Shown here one piece after another: positions 26,041 through 35,130 of a stretch of 64,000 nucleotides of DNA (positions are counted from its first letter, which is position 1; the number at the start of each line of letters is the position of its first letter). The stretch covers positions 124,001-188,000 of the forward strand of contig CANRFJ010000002.1 in the NCBI GenBank assembly GCA_947629865.1, given 5' to 3'. Made by a program: the position numbers and the translations under genes. The notes under the pieces are model-generated. The model did not search any database and was not told the origin of the DNA. It saw nothing but the letters and a program-made list of their open reading frames with translations. The DNA comes from an uncultured Lachnospiraceae bacterium (GTDB lineage: Bacteria; Bacillota; Clostridia; Lachnospirales; Lachnospiraceae).

Positions 26041-27540
26041 GTGAATTCGTTCCTGTAACTCCTTTTTCCGCTCATCCAACAAAAGCTCCCGGTTATACTC
26101 GTAAAATTTATCACAGCCGTGTTCGGCGACAAACCATGTTCCATTGCCGTTCAGCGTCAGTTCTGTGACAAACAGAACCATCTCCTGGCGTCCGGCGAAG
26201 GCTTTCTCCAGAAAGAGAAACGCATTGGTGAGGGCGCTGCGGGTACTGTCCGCCATCGACTCATAAGCAGCCGTCTCCTGTTCAAAGCGCTCTTTTACCT
26301 GGACGAAGGCGGTTTCGCTCTCCGCCGCCAGATCCTCCAGACTCTCTCCCAGAAATTTCTCGGCGCCCAGAAACTGCTCCTCCCGGTCTTTGGAGAGCTG
26401 TCCGGCCGTCCGCATGGCGCGGCGCTGTGCCGCGATGCGATCCCGTTCCTCCCGCAGCAGTTCAGCCGCCGTCCGGCCGGAGGAGGCGAGCTGCCCGCGC
26501 CAGTGCTGCAACGCCTCAAACAGGACGGTCAGCATACCGTCCGTCTGGCGTGTCTGCGCAAACATTCCGCCCAGTTGTCCCAAAAAGAGCCGGAGGACGC
26601 TCAGCGTCTCGTCAAAGGGAGCGGCCGCCAGGCGCGGCAGCATATCCTCCGGTTCGCGCCCCTCAAGAACCGCCGCGACATCATAAGTCCGCCGGTATTT
26701 TCGGAACAGTTCATAGTAGTTGGCAAAATCTCCGGCGATTTCCCCGTGCTGGAGATATTGATGAATCGTGGCGGTGGTGACAGGCAGTTCCTCCGACTCG
26801 CAGGCCAGGATAAAGCGTGACAGATCCTCCCAGCCCCTTGCGGTGACAAAGTCCTCGCCGTCCATGACAGCCTCGACATTGTAAAAGTTTTCCTTTTTGA
26901 TATCCAGATAGGAGAGGACGGCCGGATGGACGCCGTGTTCGCTGGCATATTCCTTCCAGGCGTGAAAATCCTCTGCGACGTCGATGCGTTTCAGGCGATC
27001 GAGCGTCACGATGTCAAAATTCCGAACTGACTTATTGTACTCCGGCGGATTTCCGGCGGCCACAATTATCCAGCCGTCGGGGATCCGGTGGGAACCAAAG
27101 GTCTTATACTGTAAAAACTGGAGCATGGTGGGCGCCAGCGTCTCGGAGACGCAGTTGATCTCGTCCAGAAAGAGAATCCCCTCCGAGAGGCCCGTCTCCT
27201 CCATTTTCTCATAGATGGAGGCGATGATTTCGCTCATTGTATACTCGGTGACAGAAAAAGTCTTTCCCCCGTATGTCCGCTCCCGTATAACCGGAAGGCC
27301 CACGGCGCTCTGACGGGTGTGGTGGGTGATGGTATAGGAGACAAGCGCCACGTTTTCCTCCGCGGCAATCTGCTCCATAATAGCGGTTTTCCCGATGCCG
27401 GGCGGCCCCATCAGAAGCACCGGACGCTGTTTCTCCACGGGGATTTCATATTGGGAGAGGCGGTTCTTCTTCAGATAGATGCGGAGTGTGTCGGCCACTT
27501 CCTTTTTGGCCTCTCGGATAGTCATTTTATAGGGGTTCAT
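26026..27540 (-). CDS. MoxR-type AAA ATPase
   Basis: A 504-residue AAA+ ATPase: Walker A GPPGIGKT near residue 46, Walker B GILFLDEINC near residue 120, sensor 1 VAAGNPPEYN. After the AAA core comes a long helical C-terminal part (about residues 270-500) rich in Glu and Arg. MoxR ATPases work as chaperones with VWA-domain partners, and here the VWA gene lies directly upstream with a 14-base overlap. The start at 27540 follows GGAGG; an in-frame upstream ATG at 27558 lies before that site. It is the last gene of a three-gene operon. Confidence 0.88.
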   Translation of the reverse strand: MNPYKMTIREAKKEVADTLRIYLKKNRLSQYEIPVEKQRPVLLMGPPGIGKTAIMEQIAAEENVALVSYTITHHTRQSAVGLPVIRERTYGGKTFSVTEYTMSEIIASIYEKMEETGLSEGILFLDEINCVSETLAPTMLQFLQYKTFGSHRIPDGWIIVAAGNPPEYNKSVRNFDIVTLDRLKRIDVAEDFHAWKEYASEHGVHPAVLSYLDIKKENFYNVEAVMDGEDFVTARGWEDLSRFILACESEELPVTTATIHQYLQHGEIAGDFANYYELFRKYRRTYDVAAVLEGREPEDMLPRLAAAPFDETLSVLRLFLGQLGGMFAQTRQTDGMLTVLFEALQHWRGQLASSGRTAAELLREERDRIAAQRRAMRTAGQLSKDREEQFLGAEKFLGESLEDLAAESETAFVQVKERFEQETAAYESMADSTRSALTNAFLFLEKAFAGRQEMVLFVTELTLNGNGTWFVAEHGCDKFYEYNRELLLDERKKELQERIHRALT

Positions 27541-28879
27541 GTTCAATCCTCCATTCATTTTCCGTTAAGCGGATTTTTATGGCCCAGGGCGGTACCCGTT
27601 CCCAGGCGGGTTCACCGGCGCGGTATCCGTCGCTGCGGAGAAAATCTGCCAGCAGAAAGGCGGTGGGATATCCAGCCGGCCGGTCGGGATAGACGCCATA
27701 GCCGTCAGTCAGGATCATCAGTCCCTGCAGGCGGCCCAGCTGCCCGCGGCTTTTCCTCTCATTTATATATCGGAATACGCAGCGGTAGTCCGTGCCGCCG
27801 AAACCGCGAACCGTGACGGATTCCGATAGGGATTGCAGCTGTTCCATGGAGGTAATGCGGAGTTCCTCCTGGATTACTGTGTCAAATTGTAAAAGCCGGA
27901 TTTCCATATGGCGGAAAAAATGTCCGGACTCCCTCAGGACGTCATATGTCTCGGACAGGAATCTGCGCACCGGCGCGCCCTGCACAGAGCCGGAGGTGTC
28001 AATGGCGATGACCAGTTCGCGGATTTTCTTTTCCTCCTTGTACTCCAGAGGTTCGATCAACGGGATATTGCCGTATAAATCCATGCCCAGCGTGTAGAAG
28101 GCGGCGTCGAACTCCTCGTCATTTAAGCGGATAGATTCATGCCAGGAGGCAAAGCGCCGGAGAAAGGCGCCGTACCCGGGGGAGCGCTCGCGGGAGAGCT
28201 TCAATACCTGCAGCAGAGTTCCCGCCTCTGTTCCGGCCTGCCGCTCAAATGTCTCCATAGCGGTGCGTGTTTTCTCCCCGATCTCTCTCCATTTCTCCTC
28301 CCGTCGGCGGGTATCCTCGTCGGGGGAGTCCCCGTCCGGATTTTTCTTTTCGCGCGGCCACAGATCGTGGCTGTCGATGCAAAATTCCCGCTCGAGCAGC
28401 GGCATATTCTGGTGGTAAAAAATGCTGCCCTCCAGTATGCGGTACAGTCTGCCCGGCGTGTAGAGGGAACAGGAGCCATCCAGATATTGATAGGTCTTTT
28501 CGCGAAACGGTGAGGGAAGCTTCTGCACACAGGAAATCGGCAGGGAATCCATTATGGATTCCACACAGATGTCGCAGCAGAGGTTCCACAGCGCGTCATT
28601 CTCCATGGGAGGCAGATATAGGTGGGAAAAGATGCAGTGGAGCAGATTGTGGAGAAAAGAGCGGTTGACTAAAACCGGATTTTCCTCATAGGCGCTCAGG
28701 AGATTTCGGGGCTGAAAATACAGAGTGTCGCCGTCGGTGGCCGTGGAGGAGATGGCGGGATTCATGGCAAAAGAAAGGCCGGACAGGGCCACGTCAAGAA
28801 AGCGCATGGCAAGATATAGCTCATTGCGCGCCGTGGACAGGATTTCTTTTCCCAGCTGTTCAAATGGCAGCTCTTTCAT
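27527..28879 (-). CDS. VWA-like protein with metallopeptidase-like N-terminal domain
   Basis: A 450-residue protein. The N-terminal half resembles the putative metallopeptidase domain paired with VWA-like domains (DUF2201 type), with HNLLHCIFSHLYLP near residue 80 as the possible metal-binding helix (H-x3-H-x4-H). The C-terminal half is VWA-like, with the MIDAS motif IAIDTSGSV near residue 290 and a later TDGYG. The first ATG with a good AAAGGAG site is at 28879. It overlaps the downstream MoxR gene, its likely ATPase partner, and follows the LRR gene after 27 bases. Confidence 0.82.
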   Translation of the reverse strand: MKELPFEQLGKEILSTARNELYLAMRFLDVALSGLSFAMNPAISSTATDGDTLYFQPRNLLSAYEENPVLVNRSFLHNLLHCIFSHLYLPPMENDALWNLCCDICVESIMDSLPISCVQKLPSPFREKTYQYLDGSCSLYTPGRLYRILEGSIFYHQNMPLLEREFCIDSHDLWPREKKNPDGDSPDEDTRRREEKWREIGEKTRTAMETFERQAGTEAGTLLQVLKLSRERSPGYGAFLRRFASWHESIRLNDEEFDAAFYTLGMDLYGNIPLIEPLEYKEEKKIRELVIAIDTSGSVQGAPVRRFLSETYDVLRESGHFFRHMEIRLLQFDTVIQEELRITSMEQLQSLSESVTVRGFGGTDYRCVFRYINERKSRGQLGRLQGLMILTDGYGVYPDRPAGYPTAFLLADFLRSDGYRAGEPAWERVPPWAIKIRLTENEWRIEHEPL

Positions 28880-28906
28880 ACAGATCAACTCCTTTCCGGG
28901 GGCCGT

Positions 28907-29698
28907 CTAAAGCCGGAATTTTTTTGCTCCGCCGGTTCCCGCACCGCGCCGCCGCTCCCAGTCGAGCAGATAGCTGATTATATCCGGACGTTTCAGATTT
29001 GCGGCTATATCCTTTGCCGCGGGCAGAAGCGGCGTCCCTTCCCGTTCGAGGAAAAAGCGGAGGCTGTCCATATCCGATGATTTCATATAAAAAGTGAGGA
29101 GTTCTCTGGTATGGCTGCTCCAGTAGGCGAGATAGGCGGCCTGGGCCTCGTCGGACAGGGCGTAGGGAAAACGCAGCCGGCAGGAGAGAAGTCTGCCCAG
29201 AACGGGCAGCTCCTCACTGACACAGGCCTGCTTCCAGAGGCCGTCATAGCGTGGGTAGTCGATTTGGGCGTTGTAAAAACACTGCTGATACAGATAACCG
29301 GCCCCATAGCCGACCTCGCTGAAGATACGGGCCGGTTCATTGGCGATGAATTCGTATTCGTAGTGGGGGAACAAAAGCACGGCCTGTTCACCGTCCGCAT
29401 AGTGGATGGTCACGGTGATTTCCTGATTCATATCGTATAAAATATCCTTCAGGCAGGTGCAGTCCTCCGCGTCCCGCCAGAGGACGATGCGGGAGACGCG
29501 GGGACAGTTTTTGAAAGCCCCGTCTTCAATCACGATTCCCCCGTGGGGCAGGGATATGGTTTCCAGGGCGCGGCAGTTATAGAAGGCATGGCGGCCAATG
29601 CAGCGCGTGCCCTCTGGTATGGCGGCCTCCGTCAGCTCGCGGTTCTGCGCATAGGCATAATCTGGAATTTTTCCCTGCATATCTGTCTGGATTTTCAA
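28907..29698 (-). CDS. Leucine-rich-repeat protein heading the VWA-MoxR operon
   Basis: About 263 residues. The first 90 contain BspA-type LRR_5 repeats (IGRHAFYNCRALETISLPHG, VIEDGAFKNCPRVSRIVL). The rest is helical, with no recognised domain, ending in a segment that resembles an ankyrin-like pair (DMDSLRFFLEREGTP...RPDIISYLLDWE). There is no signal peptide, so it is probably cytosolic. The start is taken as TTG at 29698, eight bases after AAGGGGC; an ATG at 29680 is possible. A TATAAT lies upstream on the minus strand. Position suggests an adaptor or substrate-recognition subunit for the VWA-MoxR pair. Confidence 0.7.
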   Translation of the reverse strand: MKIQTDMQGKIPDYAYAQNRELTEAAIPEGTRCIGRHAFYNCRALETISLPHGGIVIEDGAFKNCPRVSRIVLWRDAEDCTCLKDILYDMNQEITVTIHYADGEQAVLLFPHYEYEFIANEPARIFSEVGYGAGYLYQQCFYNAQIDYPRYDGLWKQACVSEELPVLGRLLSCRLRFPYALSDEAQAAYLAYWSSHTRELLTFYMKSSDMDSLRFFLEREGTPLLPAAKDIAANLKRPDIISYLLDWERRRGAGTGGAKKFRL

Positions 29699-29749
29699 AC
29701 TTTTACGCCCCTTCAAAAATAGTCTTATTATACAAAGAATAGCACCGTA

Positions 29750-29778
29750 TGGACTTTTTGACAAGAAAATGATATAAT
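29750..29778 (+). promoter_or_regulatory. Promoter of zinc-ribbon / RelA-SpoT-domain genes
   Basis: TGGACT, a 17-base spacer and perfect TATAAT (29773-29778). It is divergent from the LRR operon promoter. Confidence 0.5.
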
Positions 29779-29901
29779 ATTGAACAGATAAAAGCGGCGG
29801 CTGGAAACGGCGCCGCCCAAAAGAGAGTGAACGGAGGCATGGTATGGGAAATAAGCCGGATAGTTTATTTCCTGCGCAGACGTTTCGGAATGGAGGATTC
29901 T

Positions 29902-30402
29902 ATGTATTGTCAGCATTGTGGCAACGAGGTGGGAAGCGAGGATAGATTTTGCCGGTACTGCGGTACCCGGCTGGCGGAAGAACGGCCGGAGCCTGTGCAG
30001 CAGCCGGAACTGGAGTCCGTGCAGCAGCAGGAACCGGAAGCCGTGGAGCAGCCGAAGCTTGAGTTCGTGCAGCAGCCGGAGCCGGACTTTGGAGAATCGG
30101 AAAAGAAAAAAAGAGATACAAAAATTCTTGTGGGAGCAGTCATCGGCGCCGGTGTGATACTTCTGATCGTGCTTGTTGTTCTGCTGGCTGTCTTTCAGAA
30201 AAAGGCCAGCCGGACGTTTTCGCGGTGGAGTACGGAGCACGGGGCATATTCCGAAGATTTTGACGATATATTTGACGATACCCATGACTACGATTCGGAT
30301 GAGTACGGTTTTGGCGATTACGACAAATATGAGTATGGGAATGAAGAAGACGGGGATGAAGACGATTCTGACGACGGGGACTTCCTGCCGGACAATCTGT
30401 GA
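29902..30402 (+). CDS. Zinc-ribbon membrane protein with acidic tail
   Basis: About 166 residues. A zinc ribbon opens the protein (CQHCG ... CRYCG, residues 3-22), then a Gln/Glu/Pro-rich linker with four imperfect repeats around VQQPE, a membrane helix (about 75-98) and an outer tail packed with Asp, Glu and Tyr. The ATG at 29902 follows AATGGAGGA; a longer GTG-started frame from 29827 is possible. A second frame (29844-29945, 33 codons) also has a well-placed GGAGG and overlaps this start; it may be translated or be chance. The function is unknown. The RelA/SpoT-domain gene follows after 27 bases. Confidence 0.7.
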   Translation: MYCQHCGNEVGSEDRFCRYCGTRLAEERPEPVQQPELESVQQQEPEAVEQPKLEFVQQPEPDFGESEKKKRDTKILVGAVIGAGVILLIVLVVLLAVFQKKASRTFSRWSTEHGAYSEDFDDIFDDTHDYDSDEYGFGDYDKYEYGNEEDGDEDDSDDGDFLPDNL

Positions 30403-30429
30403 CTGAGGGTGAGAAGGGAAAACTATATA

Positions 30430-32220
30430 ATGAAGTATAAAGTAGAAGAAATTCAGGAAAAAATCCACATTGGACAGCTGGAGGGCATCGGGGAGCGGCT
30501 GGAGGAGGACATCGCAGGGATATTAAATCGTGCGGGAATTTATTTCCGCATTTTTTCCCGTGCCAAAACGCCCTTTTCCATTGCCGGAAAACTGGAAAAG
30601 GACGGCTATGGCTTTGGGGAGGGCGACAAAAAAATTCAGGATCTGATTGGGCTGCGGGTGGTGGCGTATTACCAGGACGATACAAATATTATCCGCACGG
30701 CTCTGGATAAGACGTTCCGCCGGGTGGGAGAGTGGTCGGAGACGGACAACTCCGAGGCGGAGTTTAAGGCGTCTAAGTTAAACGGCGTATTCTGTCTGCC
30801 CGATGAATACCAGCGGATTTACAATGGAGATATAAGCCGGATTCCGGCAGAACTGACCTTTGAGGTGCAGTTGAGGACGATTTCCTTTGAGGGCTGGCAT
30901 GAGATCGAACACGACATGCGCTATAAATCCCCCTATGGAGAGGAATTCTGGCGAAACAACGGAAATCTGTCCCGCACACTCAACTGCGTACTGGCTAATC
31001 TGGAGCTGTGCGACTGGTCTACAATCAGCGTCTTTGACCAGTTGTCCTATTACCACTATGAGGAGGGGAACTGGGAAATGATGCTCAAGGGCAAGTTCCG
31101 GCTCCGCTTCGCCGCCCAGCCGCTGGCCTCTGAGCTGATTGAGTTTCTGGACGAAAATCCGGCGGTGGCATACGGCATATACCGCTGTTCCAGAGAGCAG
31201 GTGGTATTCGCCCTTCTGCGGGAGGGAAACCACGGGCAGATTACCTATGATCTCCTGCTCAAGGTTGCCAACGAAGTTGTGACTGGTTACGACGGGAAAT
31301 TGAAAAAGCGGCTCGCCCGACTCTGCAACGAGGTCACAAAAGAAGAAAAGACCGTGAGGAGCGAGCGACTGGAGTTAAAGCCGCTCGATGTGACGCCCGC
31401 CTTTCAGTTAAACGTGCAGCTGTCCCATAATGAGAGCGTGGAGCTTCATCAGGAATTTATGTCGGCGGTGCAGATGATTGGGAACTGGGCCAGAAGCCGT
31501 TTCCGCAACATCGCCAATGACATACCGGTCACGCCGGTGGACTACGAGCTCCATGTGGCCGGATATAATCTCAAGATTCTCGGCAATGTGTCTCTGGGAA
31601 TCTATAAACTGGAATTAGACTATGTGGACATCACGCGCAAGGGAGTGGTCTGGCGCACGAACGTAAGTCTGGAGCGGAGCAGCCGGATCCGCATGAAGGT
31701 AGCCTGCGACTACTGCCACCCGCCGGATCGGTTTGTGAGGGACAGCTTTGCCAAGCCGCGGTTTGTAGATGAAATTTTCCGCAAAATCGGCTATGAGGAC
31801 GTCCTGCCGATGTCCCTGAAGCCACGGCGGATTCGCAATATGGAGGACGTTGAAAACCTCAGCGCCTTTATTGTCAATTCCGCCCGCAACCTGCCGGTGG
31901 TTCTCGCCGTGGAGGAGGAAGACGAGGAGAGGCAGATTAACATTTCCCGTCTGGCAGAGACAGTGGGAACCTATGCCCATGTATATCTGGTGGACAAAAA
32001 AGCGGTGCCGGGACTCGTGGAGGCCTCCGACTACACGAAGGAGGAGCTGACGGGAGCCGTTTGGGTGACATTCCGGGACGGCGAGGACAAATTCTTCACC
32101 AGAAAGATGATTGAGGAGAGCCGTTTTGACTTTAACCGGTATGCTTTTGACCAGGGTAACATCTATGAAAAGGCATTCCGCCACAAGCTGGTACGGCTGA
32201 TAAAAGAAAAGAACTGCTGA
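30430..32220 (+). CDS. Divergent RelA/SpoT synthetase-domain protein
   Basis: About 596 residues. The first 165 or so match a RelA/SpoT nucleotidyltransferase domain: RAKTPFSIAGKL (ATP-side basic motif, near 45-54), the metal-binding D71 in DLIGLRVV, and EVQLRT (145-150). There is no HD hydrolase domain before it and no TGS or ACT domain after. The Tyr-x-Ser-x-His loop that stacks guanine in true (p)ppGpp synthetases is replaced by NGVFCLP. The remaining 430 residues are of unknown type. It may make alarmones, modify another acceptor as toxic synthetases do, or be inactive. AAGGG precedes the ATG at 30430. Confidence 0.75.
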   Translation: MKYKVEEIQEKIHIGQLEGIGERLEEDIAGILNRAGIYFRIFSRAKTPFSIAGKLEKDGYGFGEGDKKIQDLIGLRVVAYYQDDTNIIRTALDKTFRRVGEWSETDNSEAEFKASKLNGVFCLPDEYQRIYNGDISRIPAELTFEVQLRTISFEGWHEIEHDMRYKSPYGEEFWRNNGNLSRTLNCVLANLELCDWSTISVFDQLSYYHYEEGNWEMMLKGKFRLRFAAQPLASELIEFLDENPAVAYGIYRCSREQVVFALLREGNHGQITYDLLLKVANEVVTGYDGKLKKRLARLCNEVTKEEKTVRSERLELKPLDVTPAFQLNVQLSHNESVELHQEFMSAVQMIGNWARSRFRNIANDIPVTPVDYELHVAGYNLKILGNVSLGIYKLELDYVDITRKGVVWRTNVSLERSSRIRMKVACDYCHPPDRFVRDSFAKPRFVDEIFRKIGYEDVLPMSLKPRRIRNMEDVENLSAFIVNSARNLPVVLAVEEEDEERQINISRLAETVGTYAHVYLVDKKAVPGLVEASDYTKEELTGAVWVTFRDGEDKFFTRKMIEESRFDFNRYAFDQGNIYEKAFRHKLVRLIKEKNC

Positions 32221-32300
32221 ATTTTCGCCTGGAGGCGATTTCATACAATAGTAAGGTTTCCTGTCAGTATTTTCCTTTTTCGATTTTTTATTGAAATGGA

Positions 32301-32329
32301 TTGACAGTTTTTAAATAAAAGTTTATTAT
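32301..32329 (+). promoter_or_regulatory. Promoter of the FN3 exported protein gene
   Basis: Perfect TTGACA, a 17-base spacer and TATTAT (32324-32329). Confidence 0.7.
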
Positions 32330-32382
32330 TTAAACGACACTTTTCTTAAAAATTTTATTTTAAAAGAAGGAGCATGAAAAAG

Positions 32383-33588
32383 ATGAAGAAAGCAGTAAGA
32401 GGGTTAATGATGGTATTTGCCGTTGCCTTTGGCCTGTTGATATTTACAGGAACCGGCAAAGCGGCGACTACATGGAATGCGGGATTGAAGCAGACAAACT
32501 ACGCAGGGACCAGTGTAAATGTGTCCTGGAATCCCCTTTTGATGACAGGTGTGTATTATACTACCGTCATCGGTTTCAGTCCGACAAGCCTCACCAAAGA
32601 GGAATCGGCTTATGGGACGTCGGAGTATATTGGCGGTTTGTCAGAGGGCGGCGTGTACTATGTGCAGGTGAGGGCTTATTCTGATTCCGCCAGATACAAG
32701 AAGCCGGAGACTTTGGTTGCCTATTCTGAGGTGATTCAGGTGGCTACCAGTCCGTCGGCGCCGACAGGCCTGATGCAGACAGGCGCCACTACGAATTCTA
32801 TTACCATGAAGTGGAATCCGGTACCGGGAGCCACCGGTTATACGATATGCCGCTACAACAATACCGGTTACACGCCAATCGCGACGACGGCGGCCACTTC
32901 CTGTACGGTCAAAGGTCTGGGCGCTTCCCAGAAAATAGATTATGTTGTCCGCGCCAATGTGACGACATCATCCGGCTTTACCAGCCAGAGTTCTAACAGT
33001 AATTATGTCTATATGTGTACGGTTCCCAGCAAGGTTGCCTATATCTCCATGACGAATTACGATGATTTACTCCAGGAGGCAACATATCAGTGGAACAGCG
33101 TAAACAACGCCAGCGGATACCAGTTCCAGCTTCAGACCTACAAGGGAAAGAACCTTCTGACTAAGGATACGGGCAGTGGCTACGCCAACTACATCTATGT
33201 GAAGCCGTTCAAAAAGGGAGTCTTTACCAAGGCCCGTGCGAGAGCTTATATCATCATCAATAACAAGAAGATATACGGCGCGTGGTCCGATCTGAACTAC
33301 AATGCTTCGGCCAAGAAGGTAACTCTCAGGCGCAGAGGCAATAAGATTAAGGTGACATGGAAGAAAATCTCCGGGGCAGCTGGATATACGGTTATGATCT
33401 CCACGAAGGCTAAATCCGGATTTAAGAAGGTAAAGACCTTAGGGAAGAAGTCGACTTCTATCACAATCAAAAAGTGCGGTAAGAAGAAACTGAAAAAACA
33501 CAAGAGATACTATATCCGCGTGAAATATCTCACCAAGGTAGGCAAGAAAAAGGTAGCCAGCGGCGTGATGGGCACGGGAAACATCTGA
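32383..33588 (+). CDS. Exported fibronectin type III protein, Lys-rich C-terminus
   Basis: About 401 residues. A signal peptide ends near GTGKAAT. Up to four FN3-like units follow: around 30-120, 125-210 (APTGLMQTGATTNSITMKWN ... GATGYTICRY), 215-305, and 310-400 (KVTWKKISGAAGYTVMIS). The last is very basic, rich in KK. FN3 arrays of this kind are common in wall-associated proteins of clostridia; no enzyme domain or sorting motif is seen. The ATG at 32374 is only one base after AAGGAG, so the next in-frame ATG at 32383 is preferred. It is monocistronic, with its own promoter and terminator. Confidence 0.8.
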   Translation: MKKAVRGLMMVFAVAFGLLIFTGTGKAATTWNAGLKQTNYAGTSVNVSWNPLLMTGVYYTTVIGFSPTSLTKEESAYGTSEYIGGLSEGGVYYVQVRAYSDSARYKKPETLVAYSEVIQVATSPSAPTGLMQTGATTNSITMKWNPVPGATGYTICRYNNTGYTPIATTAATSCTVKGLGASQKIDYVVRANVTTSSGFTSQSSNSNYVYMCTVPSKVAYISMTNYDDLLQEATYQWNSVNNASGYQFQLQTYKGKNLLTKDTGSGYANYIYVKPFKKGVFTKARARAYIIINNKKIYGAWSDLNYNASAKKVTLRRRGNKIKVTWKKISGAAGYTVMISTKAKSGFKKVKTLGKKSTSITIKKCGKKKLKKHKRYYIRVKYLTKVGKKKVASGVMGTGNI

Positions 33589-33642
33589 TAGAAGCCCTGC
33601 TTTATATGCCGCTCCGGAATGGGGATTAAAATGTGAAAATGT

Positions 33643-33693
33643 GCCAGCCGGTTCATGACAGCGTTCAGCGCAGCGAACCGGCCGGCATTTTTT
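33643..33693 (+). terminator. Intrinsic terminator after the FN3 gene
   Basis: GCCAGCCGGTTC and GAACCGGCCGGC pair with one mismatch across a 20-base loop, followed by ATTTTTTG. It lies 55 bases after the stop. Confidence 0.85.
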
Positions 33694-33821
33694 GTTGTGC
33701 AAAAAACATCATAAATTCCACTTTATCTATTGATATATTTTAAGGAAAGAAGTAAGATAGAAAACAGCAGGAGTTATCTGAAAGAGCAATCATATTATGT
33801 CAGGAAAAGGAAGTGTTTGTA

Positions 33822-34373
33822 ATGAAGACAGAACTTTTTTACCACAAGCGGACGGGCAATCCTGTCCAGATCATTGCACGCGCACAGACAAAGCCGACCT
33901 TTCAGGAGGTTGTATGCTATCAGGAACTGACAGCGCCCTACGGGCATTTTGTCATGGAGAAAAGGCAGTTTTTTGCAGAGTATGTAAAAAGATTTGCAGA
34001 ACTTCCCAAAAAGGAACAGAGACAGATCGCCCAGAGGGGTGAGCTGCCGGATAAGCAGCCGAGGATTTCCAAAGGAGAGGTGGCAGACGGGACGGAACCG
34101 GAGGGGGAGGAGAGAACAGAGCCGCAGCCGGATCCGGCGGAGACTTCTGACGCGAGGATACAGAAGCTCATGGCCTTTTTTGATGCCGATACCTATCAGG
34201 AAAAGAAAAAACTGTTTGAGGATATGAGGGAAAGTCTGGACGAGCATATGCTGAATAATATTGCCGTGAGTCTGGATTTGTCCATTGACGACATTTCCGG
34301 CGGATACGCACTGATCTTATCCGAACTGGAGATACGAAGCCGGTACGAAGACGACAGGAGAGAGAAAAATTGA
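33822..34373 (+). CDS. Hypothetical protein coupled to truA
   Basis: A 183-residue charged, soluble protein. Three parts are visible: a compact N-terminus (LFYHKRTGNPVQIIARAQTK), a Pro/Glu-rich middle linker (about 75-110) and a helical C-terminal domain (FFDADTYQEKKKLFEDM ... LDLSIDDISGGYALILSELE). No family was recognised. AAGGAAG precedes the ATG; an upstream GTG at 33813 is possible. The TGA stop overlaps the TTG start of truA (TTGA), so translation of the two is coupled, but the functional link is unknown. Confidence 0.7.
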   Translation: MKTELFYHKRTGNPVQIIARAQTKPTFQEVVCYQELTAPYGHFVMEKRQFFAEYVKRFAELPKKEQRQIAQRGELPDKQPRISKGEVADGTEPEGEERTEPQPDPAETSDARIQKLMAFFDADTYQEKKKLFEDMRESLDEHMLNNIAVSLDLSIDDISGGYALILSELEIRSRYEDDRREKN

Positions 34374-35113
34374 CGAATTACCGTTTATGCGTCCAATATG
34401 ACGGCGCCCGTTACCGGGGCTGGCAGAGACAGGGGAAGACGTCGGCGGATACGATACAGAGCCGTCTGGAGGCCGTGATTTCCAGGCTGACCGGAGAGGA
34501 CGCAGAGGTTCACGGGGCCGGACGCACCGACGCCGGCGTCCACGCCAGAGGGCAGGTGGCCCATGTGCGGCTGGAGTGCGGCTGGGAGCCGGAAGTCCTC
34601 GCCGCCAAGATGAATGAATATCTGCCGGAGGATATACGGATACTGGAAGTGCAGCGGGCGGGCGAGCGGTTTCACAGCCGCCTCAACGCCACGGGCAAGG
34701 TATATGAATACCACCTTCTCAAGAAGGGCTGCTATGATGTGTTTGTCCGCAAATACAGCTGGCAGATGGAGAGAGACCTGGATACGGCTCTCATGCGGAA
34801 GGGGGCGGAGCTGCTCACAGGGAGCCATGATTTCCGCGGCTTCTGCACGAAGGCCTCCAGGAAAAAATCCACAGTCCGCCGTCTGGACGCCATTGATATC
34901 CGCGAGACGGAGAGGGACATTTTTCTCAGATTTGAGGGAAACGGTTTTCTCTATAACATGGTGCGGATTCTTGTCGGGACGCTGGTTGAGATTGGCGACG
35001 GCAGGAGGGCTCCGGACAGCATACGGGAAATATTTGCCGCCGGTGACAGAAGACTGGCGGGCGGGACAGCGCCGGCGCAGGGCCTCACCCTGCTCTCGGT
35101 TCGGTACGATTAG
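34370..35113 (+). CDS. truA: tRNA pseudouridine(38-40) synthase
   Basis: Converts uridines 38-40 of the tRNA anticodon arm to pseudouridine. The catalytic Asp is D54 in GAGRTDAGVHARGQVAH; other family motifs are YDGARYRGWQRQ at the start, FHSRLNATGKVYEY, GSHDFRGFC and FLYNMVRILVGTLVEIG. The start is TTG, overlapping the stop of the previous gene. The length of 247 is standard. Its stop lies inside the start region of the next small gene. Confidence 0.96.
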   Translation: MTNYRLCVQYDGARYRGWQRQGKTSADTIQSRLEAVISRLTGEDAEVHGAGRTDAGVHARGQVAHVRLECGWEPEVLAAKMNEYLPEDIRILEVQRAGERFHSRLNATGKVYEYHLLKKGCYDVFVRKYSWQMERDLDTALMRKGAELLTGSHDFRGFCTKASRKKSTVRRLDAIDIRETERDIFLRFEGNGFLYNMVRILVGTLVEIGDGRRAPDSIREIFAAGDRRLAGGTAPAQGLTLLSVRYD

Positions 35114-35130
35114 TGAGCGGAGGGACAGGT

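Noticed and set aside
26119..26820. Plus-strand frame of 233 codons opposite the MoxR gene
   Set aside because: No domain or ribosome site; the MoxR gene with Walker motifs explains the region.
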